Source: Delphinus delphis (taxonomy: Eukaryota; Chordata; Mammalia; Artiodactyla; Delphinidae). From it: a stretch of DNA of 64,000 nt. Shown here piece by piece: positions 21,345-32,666 of the stretch. Position numbers and translations under genes: made by a program. The stretch's first letter is position 1. The number at the start of each line of letters is the position of its first letter. The notes beneath the pieces are model-generated. The model was not told where the DNA came from, ran no database searches, and saw only the letters and a program-made list of their open reading frames with translations. Where the stretch lies: assembly GCF_949987515.2 (NCBI RefSeq), contig NC_082689.1, positions 11,399,501 through 11,463,500 of the forward strand. Reading direction: 5' to 3'.

Positions 21345-21530
21345 ATTTTTTTTGCGGTACGCGGGCCTCTCACTGTTGTGGCCTCTCCCGTTGTGGAGCG
21401 CAGGCTCAGCGGCCATGGCTCACGGGCCCAGCCGCTCTGCGACATGTGGGATCCTCCCGGACCAGGGCACGAACCCATGTCCCCTGCATCGGCAGGCGGA
21501 CTCTCAACCACTGTGCCACCAGGGAAGCCC
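21345..21530 (-). mobile_element. CHR-2-type SINE, 15-bp-deletion variant
   Basis: Reverse CHR-2. It reads GGAGCGCAGGCTCAGCGG where most copies have an extra ACAGGCTCCGGACGC segment. The copy at 41,760 has the same deletion. Confidence 0.94.
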
Positions 21531-22292
21531 TTTCTGCTTTTTAATTCAAGTCCCCAAGTTCATTTTGAATTTTGTAGCTGTTTTCTTTCATTACACAAAG
21601 GGCTTCATTTAGTGAAATTAAGTGGAGACAAACTAACATTGATCCTGCAAACCCATGAAGACAGTGTGGAAATAGGGTATTCATTAGCAGGCCCACAGAT
21701 CTGAATGTGGTGCTCTGATAGTCCTGAATATCTTGTTGCTTCAAGATGCTGTACTCTCACTATTTTTATTAAATCCTGAAACAGGAATGCATCACGCCCC
21801 TGGTCTGTCTTCCTGGCCGATTTCCTGTTCTCCCTGGACATATCTTGAACCTTTTATGTTTTTAAAACACATACCACTACTGTATCTAGGTTTGACCTCA
21901 GCCTTTTTGTTGAGTCATTCTGGCCTCGAGACTACTTTTAGGGAAACTCACCAACTTCCCCCAAGTCACTAAGGGGCTGCCACTAGGTGATAGGCCCCTG
22001 TCTTTCTATTACCTGCAAGGCACTCGCCACAGCATGAGGGAGAGCTGACAGGAAGATCAGGATGGATTTTATTATTAGCCCCCATCACCCCTCCTGAAGA
22101 ACCCCAGTTTTGCTCAGGACAACCCTCAGGTCCTTGGGAGCAGCTGAGCCTCCAGGATGGGAGAAGGGCCTGGCTGGTCTGTCAGGAATCCCATCCCCTC
22201 CTCCAGCAGTTGGTTCAGTGATGGGCTTGTGAGAGGAGAGGTTTCCTGCAGCATCCTGCAAAGTCTCCTCACTCTAAGGAGAAAGGGAGAGG
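21531..22292. other. Unique sequence, possible old repeat remnants
   Basis: No confident family. 22,130-22,270 resembles an old repeat, but I cannot name it. Confidence 0.35.
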
Positions 22293-22350
22293 AACTAAAT
22301 ACTAACTAAACTAAATACTAACTAAACTAAATACTAACTAAACTAAATAC
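22293..22350. repeat. 16-bp tandem repeat, 3.6 copies
   Basis: Perfect tandem units AACTAAATACTAACTA, three whole and one partial. Confidence 0.97.
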
Positions 22351-22399
22351 CAACATTGCTGTTCTGGTCTTTCTCTTCCTCTGGAACGTCTCAATATTC

Positions 22400-22615
22400 G
22401 CCTACAGATGAGTTCAGCCCACAGGGGAATGCAGAGCCCAAGGGGATGGAACTAGAGCCTGTGGATTCAGTCAACCCTGACCGTGTCCTATCAACGCTCC
22501 AGTTGTGGGAGCCAAGACAGTTTCTCATTGTATAAGCCAGTTAAGTCCAGTATGTGTTACCGGACACCGAAAGTGTTCTAAATGATACAAAAATAGGGAA
22601 GCCAGCATCAAAGGA
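22400..22615 (+). mobile_element. Probable old LTR 3' part
   Basis: 'GTATAAGCCAGTTAAGTC' followed by 'GACACCGAAAGTGTTCTAAA' and 'TGATACAA' resembles the R/U5 end of an old mammalian LTR. Subfamily unknown. Confidence 0.35.
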
Positions 22616-22899
22616 ACAAAAACAGAATTTCTACCCCACAAACCATATTTTGTCCTCTTGGGCAAAGTAACAGCTTTGGAAAAAAGCACACTGTGGGTAC
22701 TTTTTAATACCCTTATGGTTTCTTTGAATTTCTATAACATGTATTTGTTTTGGCCTGCTGTGTTTTGTTTTCTTTATGAAATGAAGACCCAAATTGTGTG
22801 GATTTTTTTTTCTTTCTTTCTTTCTAATTTAGAACCATAGGACACAGCTAAATGTATATATATATTAATATCAGTAAGAATAATAATTGCATTTAAAGC
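22616..22899. other. Unique AT-rich sequence
   Basis: No repeat or exon recognised. Confidence 0.35.
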
Positions 22900-23067
22900 A
22901 CTGGACTAAATATAGTGGTTATGGAAAGAGGTATAAAGAAAGATAAATAACATTGTGCTAGACTTAAGATGTTCTCATTCTAGTCCTATCCCCAAAGAAT
23001 CATGGAGAAAGAGCAGTTAATGTAATTCTAACTGACAATAGCCTTGAGCAGAGGTGACATTTGACCT
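22900..23067 (-). mobile_element. L2-like LINE remnant, reverse
   Basis: 'TTCTCATTCTAGTCC' and 'GAGGTGACATTTGACCTGAG' resemble the reverse L2 3' region. Confidence 0.4.
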
Positions 23068-23514
23068 GAGCCTTAAAGCTTTTTTTTTTGCATAAAGGAA
23101 ATTCAAACATAAAAAATACAGAGAATTACGTACTAAGCACTTGTGTCCTCAATAAACTTTTTTTTTTTTTAATAAATACTAACGTTGCTGTTCTGGCTTT
23201 AGATTCGTTTTTTAAATTAATTTTTAAATTTTGAGATAATTGTAGATTCATATGCAGTTGTAAGAAATAATACAGAGCTTGATGGGGTAAGTTACACGTT
23301 AAGCTTTACTAACGGCCAGGGAGATTGGCGAAGAATACCAATTCCCCAGCCTCGTGTCTCTATGTAAAGGGAAACTGTTGGAAATTATAAGATGCCTTGT
23401 TTTAACAGTTGTGATACCTTTAATAAGAAATAAAACAAATTCAAATTAAAAAATAATAATAATACCAAGAGATCCCCTGTAGTCTTTCCCCAGCTCCTCC
23501 AATGGTAACATCTT

Positions 23515-24115
23515 TTTTTTTGGAGGGGGGAGGTATAGTTGCTTTACAATGTTGTGTTAGTTTCTGCTGCACAATGAAGTGAATCAGCTATAAGTATACA
23601 TATATCCCCTCCCTCTTAGGTCTCCCTCCCACCCACCCTCCATCCCACCCATCTAGGTGGTCACAGAGTCCTGAGCTGAGCTTCCTGTGCTTTATAGCAA
23701 GTTCCCACTAGCTATTTATTTTACACATGGTAGTGTGTGTATGTCAATCCCAATCACCCAGTTCATTCCACCCACCCACCGCCCCCGCCATGTCCACATG
23801 TCCATTCTCTACGTCTGCGTCAGTAGTGGGATTGCTGTGTCATATAGTAGTTCTATTTTTAGTTTTTTAAGGAACCTCCATACTGTTCTCTGTAGTGGCT
23901 GTACCAATTTACATTCCCATCGCAAGAGGGTTCCTTTATCTCCATAGCCTCTCCAGCATTTATTGTTTGCAGATTTTTTGATGATGGCCATTCTGACCAG
24001 TGTGAGGTGATATCTCATTGTAGTTTTCATCTGTATTTCTCTAATAATCAGTGATATTGAGCATCTTTTCTTGTGCCTCTTGGCCATCTGTATGTCTTCT
24101 TTGGAGAAATGTCTA
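23515..24115 (-). mobile_element. Younger L1 insertion inside old L1, with deletion
   Basis: 5'-truncated cetartiodactyl L1 in reverse with T tail and perfect GGTAACATCTT duplications (23,504-23,514; 24,116-24,126). Compared with the copy at 52,347, several hundred bp are missing at about 23,822, where 'CTACGTCTGCGT' jumps to 'CAGTAGTGGGATTGCTG'. Confidence 0.92.
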
Positions 24116-24123
24116 GGTAACAT
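23809..24123 (-). pseudogene. L1 ORF2p C-terminal remnant
   Basis: The frame reads the conserved L1 ORF2 C-terminus ([18 protein letters not shown], then [19 protein letters not shown]). The CX3CX7HX4C cysteine-histidine motif is broken: the second Cys is Tyr and the HCW segment is shortened. Not functional. Confidence 0.85.
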
Positions 24124-24551
24124 CTTGTAGATGTAGGTAATACATTACCACAACCAAGACCTTGACATTGATACAGTCAAGATATAGAACATTTCCATCC
24201 CCCCAAGGATCCCTCCTGGTGTCCTATTATAGCCACACTAATATCTCTCCTATTAGGACCCTCTCCTTAAATCCTGGAAACCACTATTCTGTTCTCCATT
24301 TCTACGCTTTTATCATTTTGTAAATGTTATTTGGATGGAATCATAAAGCATGCAACCTTTGGGATTTGCATTTTCACTCAGCATAATTCCCTGGAGATTC
24401 ATCCAAGCTATTGTGGGTGTTAGTAGTTCATTTCTTTTCATTGCTGAGTCATATTCCATGGTACAGATGTGCCACAGTTTGCTTAACCATTCAGTTTTTG
24501 GTTATTACTAATAAACTTTATTATTATTGCTACAAATATTCGTGTACAGGT

Positions 24552-24757
24552 TTTTCTTTTACATCTTTATTGGAGTATAATTGCTTTGCAATGGTGTGTT
24601 AGTTTCTGCTTTATAACAAAGTGAATCAGTTATACATATACATATGTTCCCATATCTCTTCCCTCTTGCGTCTCCCTCCCTCCTACCCTCCCTATCCCAC
24701 CCCTCCAGGAGGTCACAGAGCACGGAGCTGATCTCCCTGTGCTATGCGGCTGCTTGA
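24552..24757 (-). mobile_element. Second younger L1 3' end inside old L1
   Basis: About 205 bp of reverse L1 3' UTR ('TATTGGAGTATAATTGCTTT', 'CAAAGTGAATCAGTTATAC') breaks the L1M text between GTGTACAGGTTTTT and TGAACATGTC. Confidence 0.88.
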
Positions 24758-24995
24758 ACATGTCTTTATTTCTTTGGGGAAAAATGCCCAGGACTGCAAT
24801 TGCTAGGTCATAGTACTTGCATGTTTAATTTTTTAAGGAACTGCCCAATTGTTTTCTAGAGAGACTGTACCATGCTAGATATCCACCTGTAGTGGATGAG
24901 TAATCAAGTTTCTCTGCATTCATACCAGCACCTTGAGTTGTCACTATTTTGTAGTTTAGCCATTCTAATAGGTGTTTAGTGATATCTCATTGTGC

Positions 24996-25190
24996 CTTTT
25001 TTCATTGAAGTATAGTTAATTTACAATGAGTTAGTTTCAAATGTACAACAATGTGATTCAGTTATACATGTATATATATTCTTTTTCAGATTCTTACCCA
25101 TTATAAGTTATTACAAGATACTGAGCTATAACAGTAGGTTCTTGTTGTTTACCTGTTTTATATATAGTAGCAGGTATATGTTAATCCCAA
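24996..25190 (-). mobile_element. Third L1 3' end inside old L1
   Basis: Reverse L1 3' UTR of an older cetartiodactyl subfamily ('ATTGAAGTATAGTTAATTTA', 'TTTTTCAGATTCTTACCC'). TCTCATTGTG duplications flank it (about 24,986 and 25,199). Confidence 0.88.
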
Positions 25191-26086
25191 ACTCCTAATT
25201 CTCATTGTGGTTTTGATTTGCATTTCACTAATGAATAATGATGTTGAACATCTTTTCATATGCTTATTTGCCATCTGTATATCCTCTTCTGTGAAATGTC
25301 TCTTCCTGTCTTTTACCTGTTCTTTAACTGAATTGTTTTTTGCTTGTGTGTTTGTTTGAGTTTAGAGAGCTCTTTACGTATTCTATATACCAGTCCTTTG
25401 TCAGATATATGGTTTGTGAGTATTTTCCCTCATTCTGTAGTTTGTCTTTTCATCCTCTTAACAGGGTCTTTTGCAGAGAAAAAGTTTTTAATTTTATGAA
25501 GTCCAATTTATCCATTTTTCTTTTCAGGGATTGTGCTTTAGTTGTCAAATTTAAGAATGCTTTGCCTAGCCCTAGAACCTGATGACTTTCCTATATGTTT
25601 TCTTTAAAAATTTTTGTAGCTTTATGTTTAACATTATGTCCATGATCCATTTTGGGTTAATTTTTTATAAAGTTTGAGGCTTACGTTAGGTTTCATAGTT
25701 TGGGCTATAGATGTGCTCCAGTACATCTGGAGCTCCAGCAACATTGGTCAAAAGGGCTATATTTCTCCGGTTGTACTTTTGTCAGACATCAGCTGGGCAT
25801 ATTTGTGTGGGTCTATTTCCGTTACCTTGATCTCTGTGTATATACTTCCACCAATACCACACTGTCTTGATTACTGTAGCTATATGATCAGCTTTAATAT
25901 CAGTTAGGCTTCTTTCTCCTACTTTATTCTTCTTTTTCAAAACTGTTTTAACTAATCTGGTTCCTTTTCCTTTCCATATAAATTCTAAAATAATCTTGCC
26001 TCTATCTATAAAAAAATCTTACTGGGATTTTGATAGGAATTGTGTTAAAACAGTATATAAATTTGGGGAGAATTGATATCATCATC

Positions 26087-26220
26087 TTTTTTTTTTTTTT
26101 TTTGGCCGTGCCACACAGCTTATGGGATCTTAGTTCCCAGACCAGGGTTCGAACCTCAGACCCTCAGCAGTGGAAGTGGGAAGTGCAGAGTCCTAACCAC
26201 TGGACCATGAGGAAATTCCC
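26087..26220 (-). mobile_element. Short tRNA-derived SINE (Bov-tA-like)
   Basis: Poly-T then 'GGCCGTGCCACACAGCTTAT' and the reverse head 'TGGACCATGAGGAAATTCCC'. CATCAT(T)ATCTT duplicated. About 130 bp, inserted in the L1M reverse-transcriptase region. Confidence 0.88.
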
Positions 26221-27816
26221 CATCATTATCTTAAGTATTCCAATTCATGTACACAGCGTGCCTCTCATTTTTTTTAGATTTTTAAAATTTTCTTTCATTA
26301 GCAGTTTTTTCAGCATGCAAGTACTGTACATGTTTTGTTAAATTTACATTTTTTAATCTATTGTGAATGGTATTGTATTTTTAATCTCAGTGTCCATTGC
26401 TAGTATATGGAAATACAATTGATTGTTGTAAGTTTATCTTGTATCCTATGACCTTTCTAAATCCACTAATCACTTCTAGGAGGTATTTTTTTGTTTGTTT
26501 TTTCCCTGCAATTTTCTACATAGACAATCGTAGGATCTTCATGAGACAAATTTTGATATGTTGTTTTTCCATTTTCATTCACATCAAAGTGTTTTTTTTT
26601 AAATTTCCTTAGAGACTTCTTTAACCCATGGATTATCTAGCAGTGTTTAGTTTCCAAAAGTTTCAAGATTTTCATATTATCTTTCTATTTTTGATTGCTT
26701 GTTTGATTCCATTGTGGTTGGAAAACACACTTTGTATAATTTTGATTCTGTTAAATTTTTGAGGTCTGTTTTGTGGCCAGGACATAGTCTATCTTGGTAT
26801 GTGTTCCACTGGTACTTGGAAAGAATGTGTATTCTGAAGTTTTTAGGTGGAGTGTTCTATAAATGTCTGTTAGGTCCTATTGGGTATTGGTGTTGAGTTC
26901 TACATCACTGCTGATTTTTTATTTAGTTGTTCTATCAATTGTTGAGAGAAGAGTGTTGAAGTCTCCAACTATAACTGTGGATTTGTCCATTCCTTCTTCC
27001 AGTTCTAATGTTTTCTGCTTCACATATTTTGCAGCTCTTTTGTCTGGTGTGTATACATTTAGGATTGTTATGTCTTCTTGGTGAATTGGTCTCCCCCTTT
27101 CTTTTAATTATATAATGCCCTCTTTATCTCAGGTGATTTTCCTCTGAAGTCTATTTCATCTGATATTGCTATAGCCACTCCTGCTTTTCTTTGACTAATG
27201 TTTGCATGACATATTTTTTCCATCTGTTTACTTTCAATGCTTATATCATTATATTTCTAAGAGCATACAGTTGGGTCATGTTTCTTAATTCAAGCTACCA
27301 ATCTCTGTCTTTAAATTGGTGTATTTATATCATTTATTGACATGTTAGAGCTTAAATCTGGCATTTTGTTGTCATTTTCTCTTTGTTCTATCTGTTTTTG
27401 TTTTTGTTTTCTTTTTTCTATCTTCCTGTGGGTTACCTGAACATATTTTAGAATTCCATATGTTTTTGAGTATGTCTCTCTGTTTAGCCTTTTTAAAGGT
27501 TTCTCTAGGTGTTGCATTATATATAGTAACTTATCACAGTCTACTGGTGTTGTCATCTTACCAGTTTGAGTAAGGTGGAGATCCCTAACCTCCCTTTACA
27601 TCCATTTCACTCGCTGTTTACGTTATTATCTTAAATATTTTCTCTACATACATTGCAAATATTAGACAGTGTTATAATTTTTGTTTCACTTGAAAAACAT
27701 AATTTAGAAAACTCAAGAGGAGAAGGAAAGACTCTTATATTCACCCATAGTTTATTTACCACGTTCTTTCTTCCTTAAGTTCCAAGGTCCCTACTTTTAT
27801 CATTTCCTTCCTTTAG

Positions 27817-28089
27817 TCATTCCTTTAGAGTAGGTCTGCTGACAATAATGTCTCTTAGTTTTCTCTCATCTGAGAATGTATTGATTTCCCCTTCATTCCT
27901 GAAGGACATTTTTGGTGGATATAGGACTTGGGGTTGACAGTTCTTTTCTTTCAGCACTTGGAAAACATTGTGCCTTTTCTTCTGTCCTCCATGGTTTCTG
28001 GTGACAAATATTCTGCCTTTCAAATTATCTATCCCCCTATAGGTAATGTGCCATTTTTCTCTGGCTGCTTTCAAGATTTTTTTCTTCAT
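27817..28089 (-). pseudogene. L1 ORF1p C-terminal domain remnant
   Basis: The frame reads AREKWHITYRG, then QVLKEKNCQPQVLYPPK and FRNEGEINTFSDERKLRDI, matching the C-terminal domain of L1 ORF1p (the RNA-binding protein). About 90 codons stay open in an otherwise ruined L1M. A relic, not a gene. Confidence 0.88.
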
Positions 28090-28502
28090 CTTTAATTTTC
28101 AAAATCTTAATTATAATGTGTAATGGATTTCTTTGGGTCTATCCTATTTGGGATTCAGTCACCTTCTTGAATCAATAGGTTTATGCTTCTTGCCAAATTT
28201 AGGGAGTTTTCAGCCACTGTTTCTTCAAGTATTTTTCAGCCCTGTCTTCTGTCTCCTCTCCTTCCAGGACTGCAATGACATGAATGTAGAAACTTTTGTT
28301 ATAGTTCTAAAGGGTCCTTAGGCTCTGTTCATTCTGTTTTTTCTATCTATTTTGTCTCTGTTATTCAGATTTGGTCAGTTCAGTGTTCAATCTTCCAGTT
28401 CACTGATTTTTTCCTCTGATCCCCCCATTCTGTGGTTGAATCCATGCATTTGGGTTTTTACATTTTCAGTTACTGTAATTTTCCCTTCTAAAAGTTTTAT
28501 TT

Positions 28503-28810
28503 GGGACTTCTGGGTGGCATAGTTGTTAAGAATCTGCCTGCCAATGCAGGGGACACAGGTTCAATCCCTGGTCCAGGTAGATCCCACATGCTACGGAGCA
28601 ACCAAACCCGTGCACCACAACTACTGAGCCTGCTCTCTAGAGCCCCACGAGCCACAACTACTGAGCCTGCACACCACAACTACTGAAGCCCGCACACCCT
28701 AGAGCCGCATCGCAACTACTGAGTCCACGTGTTACAACTACTGAACTAGAGAAAACCCGTGTGCAGAAATGAAGACCTAACACAGCCAAAAATAAAGAAA
28801 GAAAGAAAAG
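28503..28810 (+). mobile_element. CHR-1-type SINE
   Basis: Sense copy: 'GACTTCTGGGTGGCATAG' head, B box GGTTCAATCCC, CACAACTACTGA repeats and an AAAGAAAG tail. Confidence 0.92.
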
Positions 28811-28825
28811 AGGTAGCACAAGGCA

Positions 28826-28826
<1 letters not shown>

Positions 28827-28868
<42 letters not shown>
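28827..28868. repeat. (TG)n microsatellite
   Basis: 21 uninterrupted TG units. Confidence 0.98.
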
Positions 28869-28870
<2 letters not shown>

Positions 28871-29155
28871 ATGAAACTCTTTTGTATCTTGATTGTAGTT
28901 GTAATGATATAACTGTATGCATTTGTCAAAACTCAGAACTGTAGGGACTTTCCTGGCAGTCCAGTGGATGAGACTTTGCACTTCCAAGGCAGGGGGCATG
29001 GGTTTGATCCCTGGTTGGGGAACTAGGATCCCACATCCCAAATCCTGCATGCTGCATGGCACAGCCAAAAAACAAAACCAAAAAAAAACCACTCTGAACT
29101 GTATACCAGAAAAGAGTGAATTTTACTATGTTACTAAAAAGTAAAGAAAAAAGTT
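28869..29155 (+). mobile_element. L1M 3' end, split by SINE
   Basis: 'TGTATCTTGATTGTAGTTGT', 'GCATTTGTCAAAACTCAGAA' and, after the SINE, 'GAGTGAATTTTACTATG' form the well-known L1M 3' terminus. Confidence 0.75.
28944..29091 (+). mobile_element. Short tRNA-derived SINE
   Basis: Sense: GGGACTTTCCTGGCAGTCCA to an A-rich tail. Duplication CTCAGAACTGTA / CTCTGAACTGTA (28,932-28,943; 29,092-29,103). Confidence 0.92.
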
Positions 29156-29609
29156 TACATGAGTGTTGTCATCCTTCTGCAACATTCTTATTCACTCAAC
29201 ATTGTTTTATATCCAGATCTACCTATGTCTTGGAAAAATTCCAGTATGTAGAAGAATGCATTCCAAGTAGTAGGACTATTAGGAACAAAGATTCAGAATT
29301 GATGTGACCTTGGAGCCATCTATGCACTTGATTCTAAAATGAAAAATATCATCAAATGGAGCAGGTTCAGATGATCCCCTGGGGAACATCACTTTGACAA
29401 GAAGGTTGACAGAGGTTATCCATCATAAGCCATTGACTCTAAACTTAAAGGCTGTTATTCTCAAAAGGTGAATTCTTCCAGGGATCTCAGCTATTTCAAC
29501 ATTAAGTAAAAAACATGAGGGAACTAGTCTCTACATTTTCTCTCATTTGTTTTTTTCCAATCCTGTAAAAATCAAAGTTATTTATCCATACTGCATTGGA
29601 AAAAGTACC
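29156..29609. other. Unique intergenic sequence
   Basis: Nothing recognisable as gene or repeat. Confidence 0.4.
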
Positions 29610-29760
29610 CTATAAGTTCTAGTCCTATTTTACCAGCTAAATAGTTGGTGATGTTGGCAAGTCATTTAACTACTCAGAGTCGCTTTCCTCTTCCTTAAAA
29701 ATTTGCATTGTGCTAGATTATTTTAAGTCTCTTCCACCTATAAAATACTATAGGATATTA
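29610..29760 (+). mobile_element. MIR SINE
   Basis: Sense MIR, diverged: 'GGCAAGTCATTTAACTAC', 'TTTCCTCTTCCTTAAAAAT'. Confidence 0.65.
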
Positions 29761-31100
29761 ATCAAACCTCTGAAGTATTCAATTGTCCAGTCAACTGCCT
29801 GATGTGTCTCAGGAACTTATCTAGGTGCCCTAGATACAAATAAGAATAAGGAAGAGTCCCCAGTTGAGTGTGGACAACAGCACAGCCATAGAACAATGGG
29901 TTGGTTGGTCAAGGTCTTGGGGGAGAACCACGAAGAGAGCAGTTCATGGCCATTTTGAGAGTGGGGAGAGGATATGAAGGATGAGAATGCCAAATAAGTA
30001 TCCAGACACCCTCAAATTCACTGCTGCTTCTCTGCTCTCCACCTCTGATTTCATTTGAGAAAGGAAGAGGACTTTCCTCTGCTTCCATTGGTCTGTCCAT
30101 GGATGTAAAGGAATAAGAAGCTACAGACTTTCAAACTTACTTAATGCCCAGATGTATATCCTCTCAAATCTTCATTTCTTACTTAACTAAACATATAATG
30201 AAAGCATCTGAAACTGGAGGACCTAGTGCTTCAGTAAATGTAACGCTCTAAAAGCTTTCCCAGTGATGAGTAAGCATTTAGAAGCTGGTCATTTTGTTGG
30301 GGTTTTTTTTGTAAGTGGTAACAGCCTAGCTTTGAGAAATGTGTGTAGCACATTTTCCCACACATCTTTTAAAGAAACAACAAAATAAATAAATATTCCG
30401 GAAGATGATTTTAGAGAATGAATATAATTCCTGCCCTTTAATTACCACATGATTTGACACCAGGAATGTTCATTTAAAAACAGTTAACCCAGAAGCTTAA
30501 GTGACAAGGAAAATTATTGTGATGAAAATCTAATGGTCCATTAATACAATCTCACATGAATGTGGAAAAGCTTAAAAAAATTAAATATGGAATAAATGTT
30601 ACATGAATACTAGGAGTATATTTGTCAAAGATTAAACAGGGTTTCTGTGCATGCTAGAGAAACTCCGTTAATCAGAAAGCTTCCATTCAAATTTAAATAG
30701 GAAATGGGAAAATTTTTTCTACCACTTTTACATCTATTGTTGAAACTCTTTCTAAAATATAAAAGCTTTCCTTACTTTCTAAGCACAGAAAAGTTATCAC
30801 AGTTGAGTTAACCCTTGAAGATTGAGATATTGAAACATCTGTGATGATGGCTGAGTACAGCAGATGCCAGGATTGAAGACCAGCCCTCAGACCCTCAGGT
30901 GAATCCTAGAGAATCCTTTTGGAGAGATGAATTCCTGATCCCAGCTTTAAAGCATTAAGTTCTCTCCTTTCACCAGGGTGTAGGGATCCAAAACCTAAAG
31001 TTTGGCAAAGGAAAACTTTCACTTCATCGACCCTGGCCAACTGAGATTTTACTGTCTTCAGAGAAGAAAAGCTCATGAGTTGAGATGCTGAATAATGTAC
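29761..31100. other. Repeat-poor AT-rich stretch, CNE candidate
   Basis: About 1.3 kb. 30,180-30,780 is AT-rich and carries no recognised repeat. Its ordered words (e.g. TTAATTACCACATGATTTG near 30,439) resemble conserved non-coding DNA. No exon. Confidence 0.45.
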
Positions 31101-32060
31101 TGGATCTCAAAGAACAGTCCCTCCAAATATTTTTTCATTATAAAGGCTAAAATAGTAACTTTACAGTGGGGAAACCTGCAAGATAACACCTTAACCAAAT
31201 GACCAAAGATAACCTTGCAGCAATGGAACAAATGTATAGCATGTGTCTCCTAATAGGATACTCTAAGAAGAGCTCAGTATCACTCCTGTGGGATTCTTGT
31301 CCAAAGTATGTTACCTGAATCTAGTCATGAGAAAACAACCAACAAACCCGACTGGAGGGATGGTCTACAAAACAACTGGACTATACTCTTCAAAAATGCC
31401 GATGTTGTAAGAAAGAAAGACTCAGGAAACCATATCTGATCCTAGGAGACCAAAAGAGACAAAGAGACAAGATGACTGAATTCAAATGTTGGATAGTTTT
31501 TACTATAAAAAATACTGTTAGGGACAATTGACAAAAGCTGTAGATTAGATAATAGCATTGTTTCACTGTTAATTTCCTGATTTTGATCATCCTCCTATAG
31601 TCATGCAAGAGAATCCATGTCTTTAGGAACTACCAACAAATATTTTGTAAAAATAGGGAGTAAAATGTCATCATATCTAAATTTACTCTTAGGTAGGTGC
31701 AAGAAAACTTTCTGTCTGACAAAAGAGTTCCATATCTTTTTTTTTTTTTTTTTTGGTACACGGGCCTCTCACTGTTGTGGCCTCTCCCGCTGCGGAGCAC
31801 AGGCTCCGGACGCGCAGGCTCAGCGGCCATGGCTCACGGGCCCAGCCCAGCCGCTCGGCGGCATGTGGGATCTTCCCGCACCGGGTCACGAACCCGTGTC
31901 CCCTGCATCGGCAGGCGGACTCTCAACAACTGCGCCACCAGGGAGCCCAGAGTTCCATATCTTGACCGTGGTGATTACAATGGTTACATGAATGTATTTA
32001 TTTGTCAAAGGTCATCAAACTTAAGTGCATGAATTTTATTGTTTGTAACCGTATCTCAAT
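31101..32060 (+). mobile_element. L1M/L1ME 3' UTR, split by SINE
   Basis: 'ACAAAACAACTGGACTATAC', 'GATTAGATAATAGCATTG', 'TTTCCTGATTTTGATCATC', then after the SINE 'GACCGTGGTGATTACAATGG' and the terminal 'GCATGAATTTTATTG'. The known order of old L1M 3' ends. Confidence 0.8.
31739..31948 (-). mobile_element. CHR-2-type SINE
   Basis: Reverse copy with perfect 15-bp duplication AGAGTTCCATATCTT (31,724-31,738; 31,949-31,963). A small 'GCCCAGCCCAGCCGCT' expansion distinguishes it. Confidence 0.95.
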
Positions 32061-32340
32061 TAAGCTGACTTGTTAAACTGCTGTTCATTTTGATATTGTA
32101 TAGTATTGTTCGTGAAGTAGTTATATAGGTAATAAGTCATATGAACTAAGTTTCTGGTTTTTTATGTGTATGGTTTCGTAATGATTGATTGATTGGTTGC
32201 CTAATCTGAGGCATGAAATTCACTAAGATTGTCACTGAACTTTTTACAAGCCCACCCTCTCCATTATGTCATTTTGTGTCATCTATTTTAAGAAGTTTGC
32301 AACTACACATGCAAGTTCTCATTCAAATCTTGCTTGCTTT
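32061..32340. other. Unique sequence
   Basis: No repeat or gene recognised between the L1M end and the next SINE. Confidence 0.35.
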
Positions 32341-32666
32341 TTATTTTTTATTTATTTAATATATTTATTTATTTTTGGCTGTGTTGGGTCTTCGTTGCTG
32401 CACAAGGGCTTTCTCTAGTTGCGGCGAGCGGGAGGTACTCTTCACTGCCGTGCGCAGGCATCTCATTGCAGTGGCTTCCCGTTGCGGAGCACGAGCTCTA
32501 GGCGCATGGGCCTGGGCTCAGTAATTGTGGCACAGGGGCCTCAGTAGTTGTGGCTCGCAGGCTTAGTTGCTCCGTGGCATGTGGGATCTTCCCGCACCAG
32601 GGCTCAAACCCGTGTCCCCTGCATTGGCAGGTGGATTCTTAACCACTGCGTCACTAGGGAAGCCCT
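32341..32666 (-). mobile_element. CHR-1-type SINE
   Basis: Reverse copy: TTTATT tail, GGCTGTGTTGGGTCTTCGTT, 'CAGTAGTTGTGGCTCGC', ending GTCACTAGGGAAGCCC. Confidence 0.93.

Larger units (their letters stand above)
23068..28502 (-). mobile_element. Old L1M LINE, reverse, about 4 kb of own sequence
   Basis: Reading left to right: L1M 3' UTR (23,068-24,350), ORF2 C-terminal and reverse transcriptase region (24,350-26,620), endonuclease region (26,620-27,600) and ORF1 (27,750-28,490), all antisense. Landmarks: 'AGCATAATTCCCTGGAGATT' (24,381), 'CCAATACCACACTGTCTTGA' (25,852), 'GGGATTTTGATAGGAATTG' (26,024). All frames are broken. Three younger L1 pieces and one SINE are inserted. Confidence 0.9.

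Noticed and set aside
28503..28700. Genuine tRNA genes at SINE heads
   Set aside because: The A/B-box-like parts belong to tRNA-derived SINEs. Cloverleaf arms are degenerate and A tails follow.
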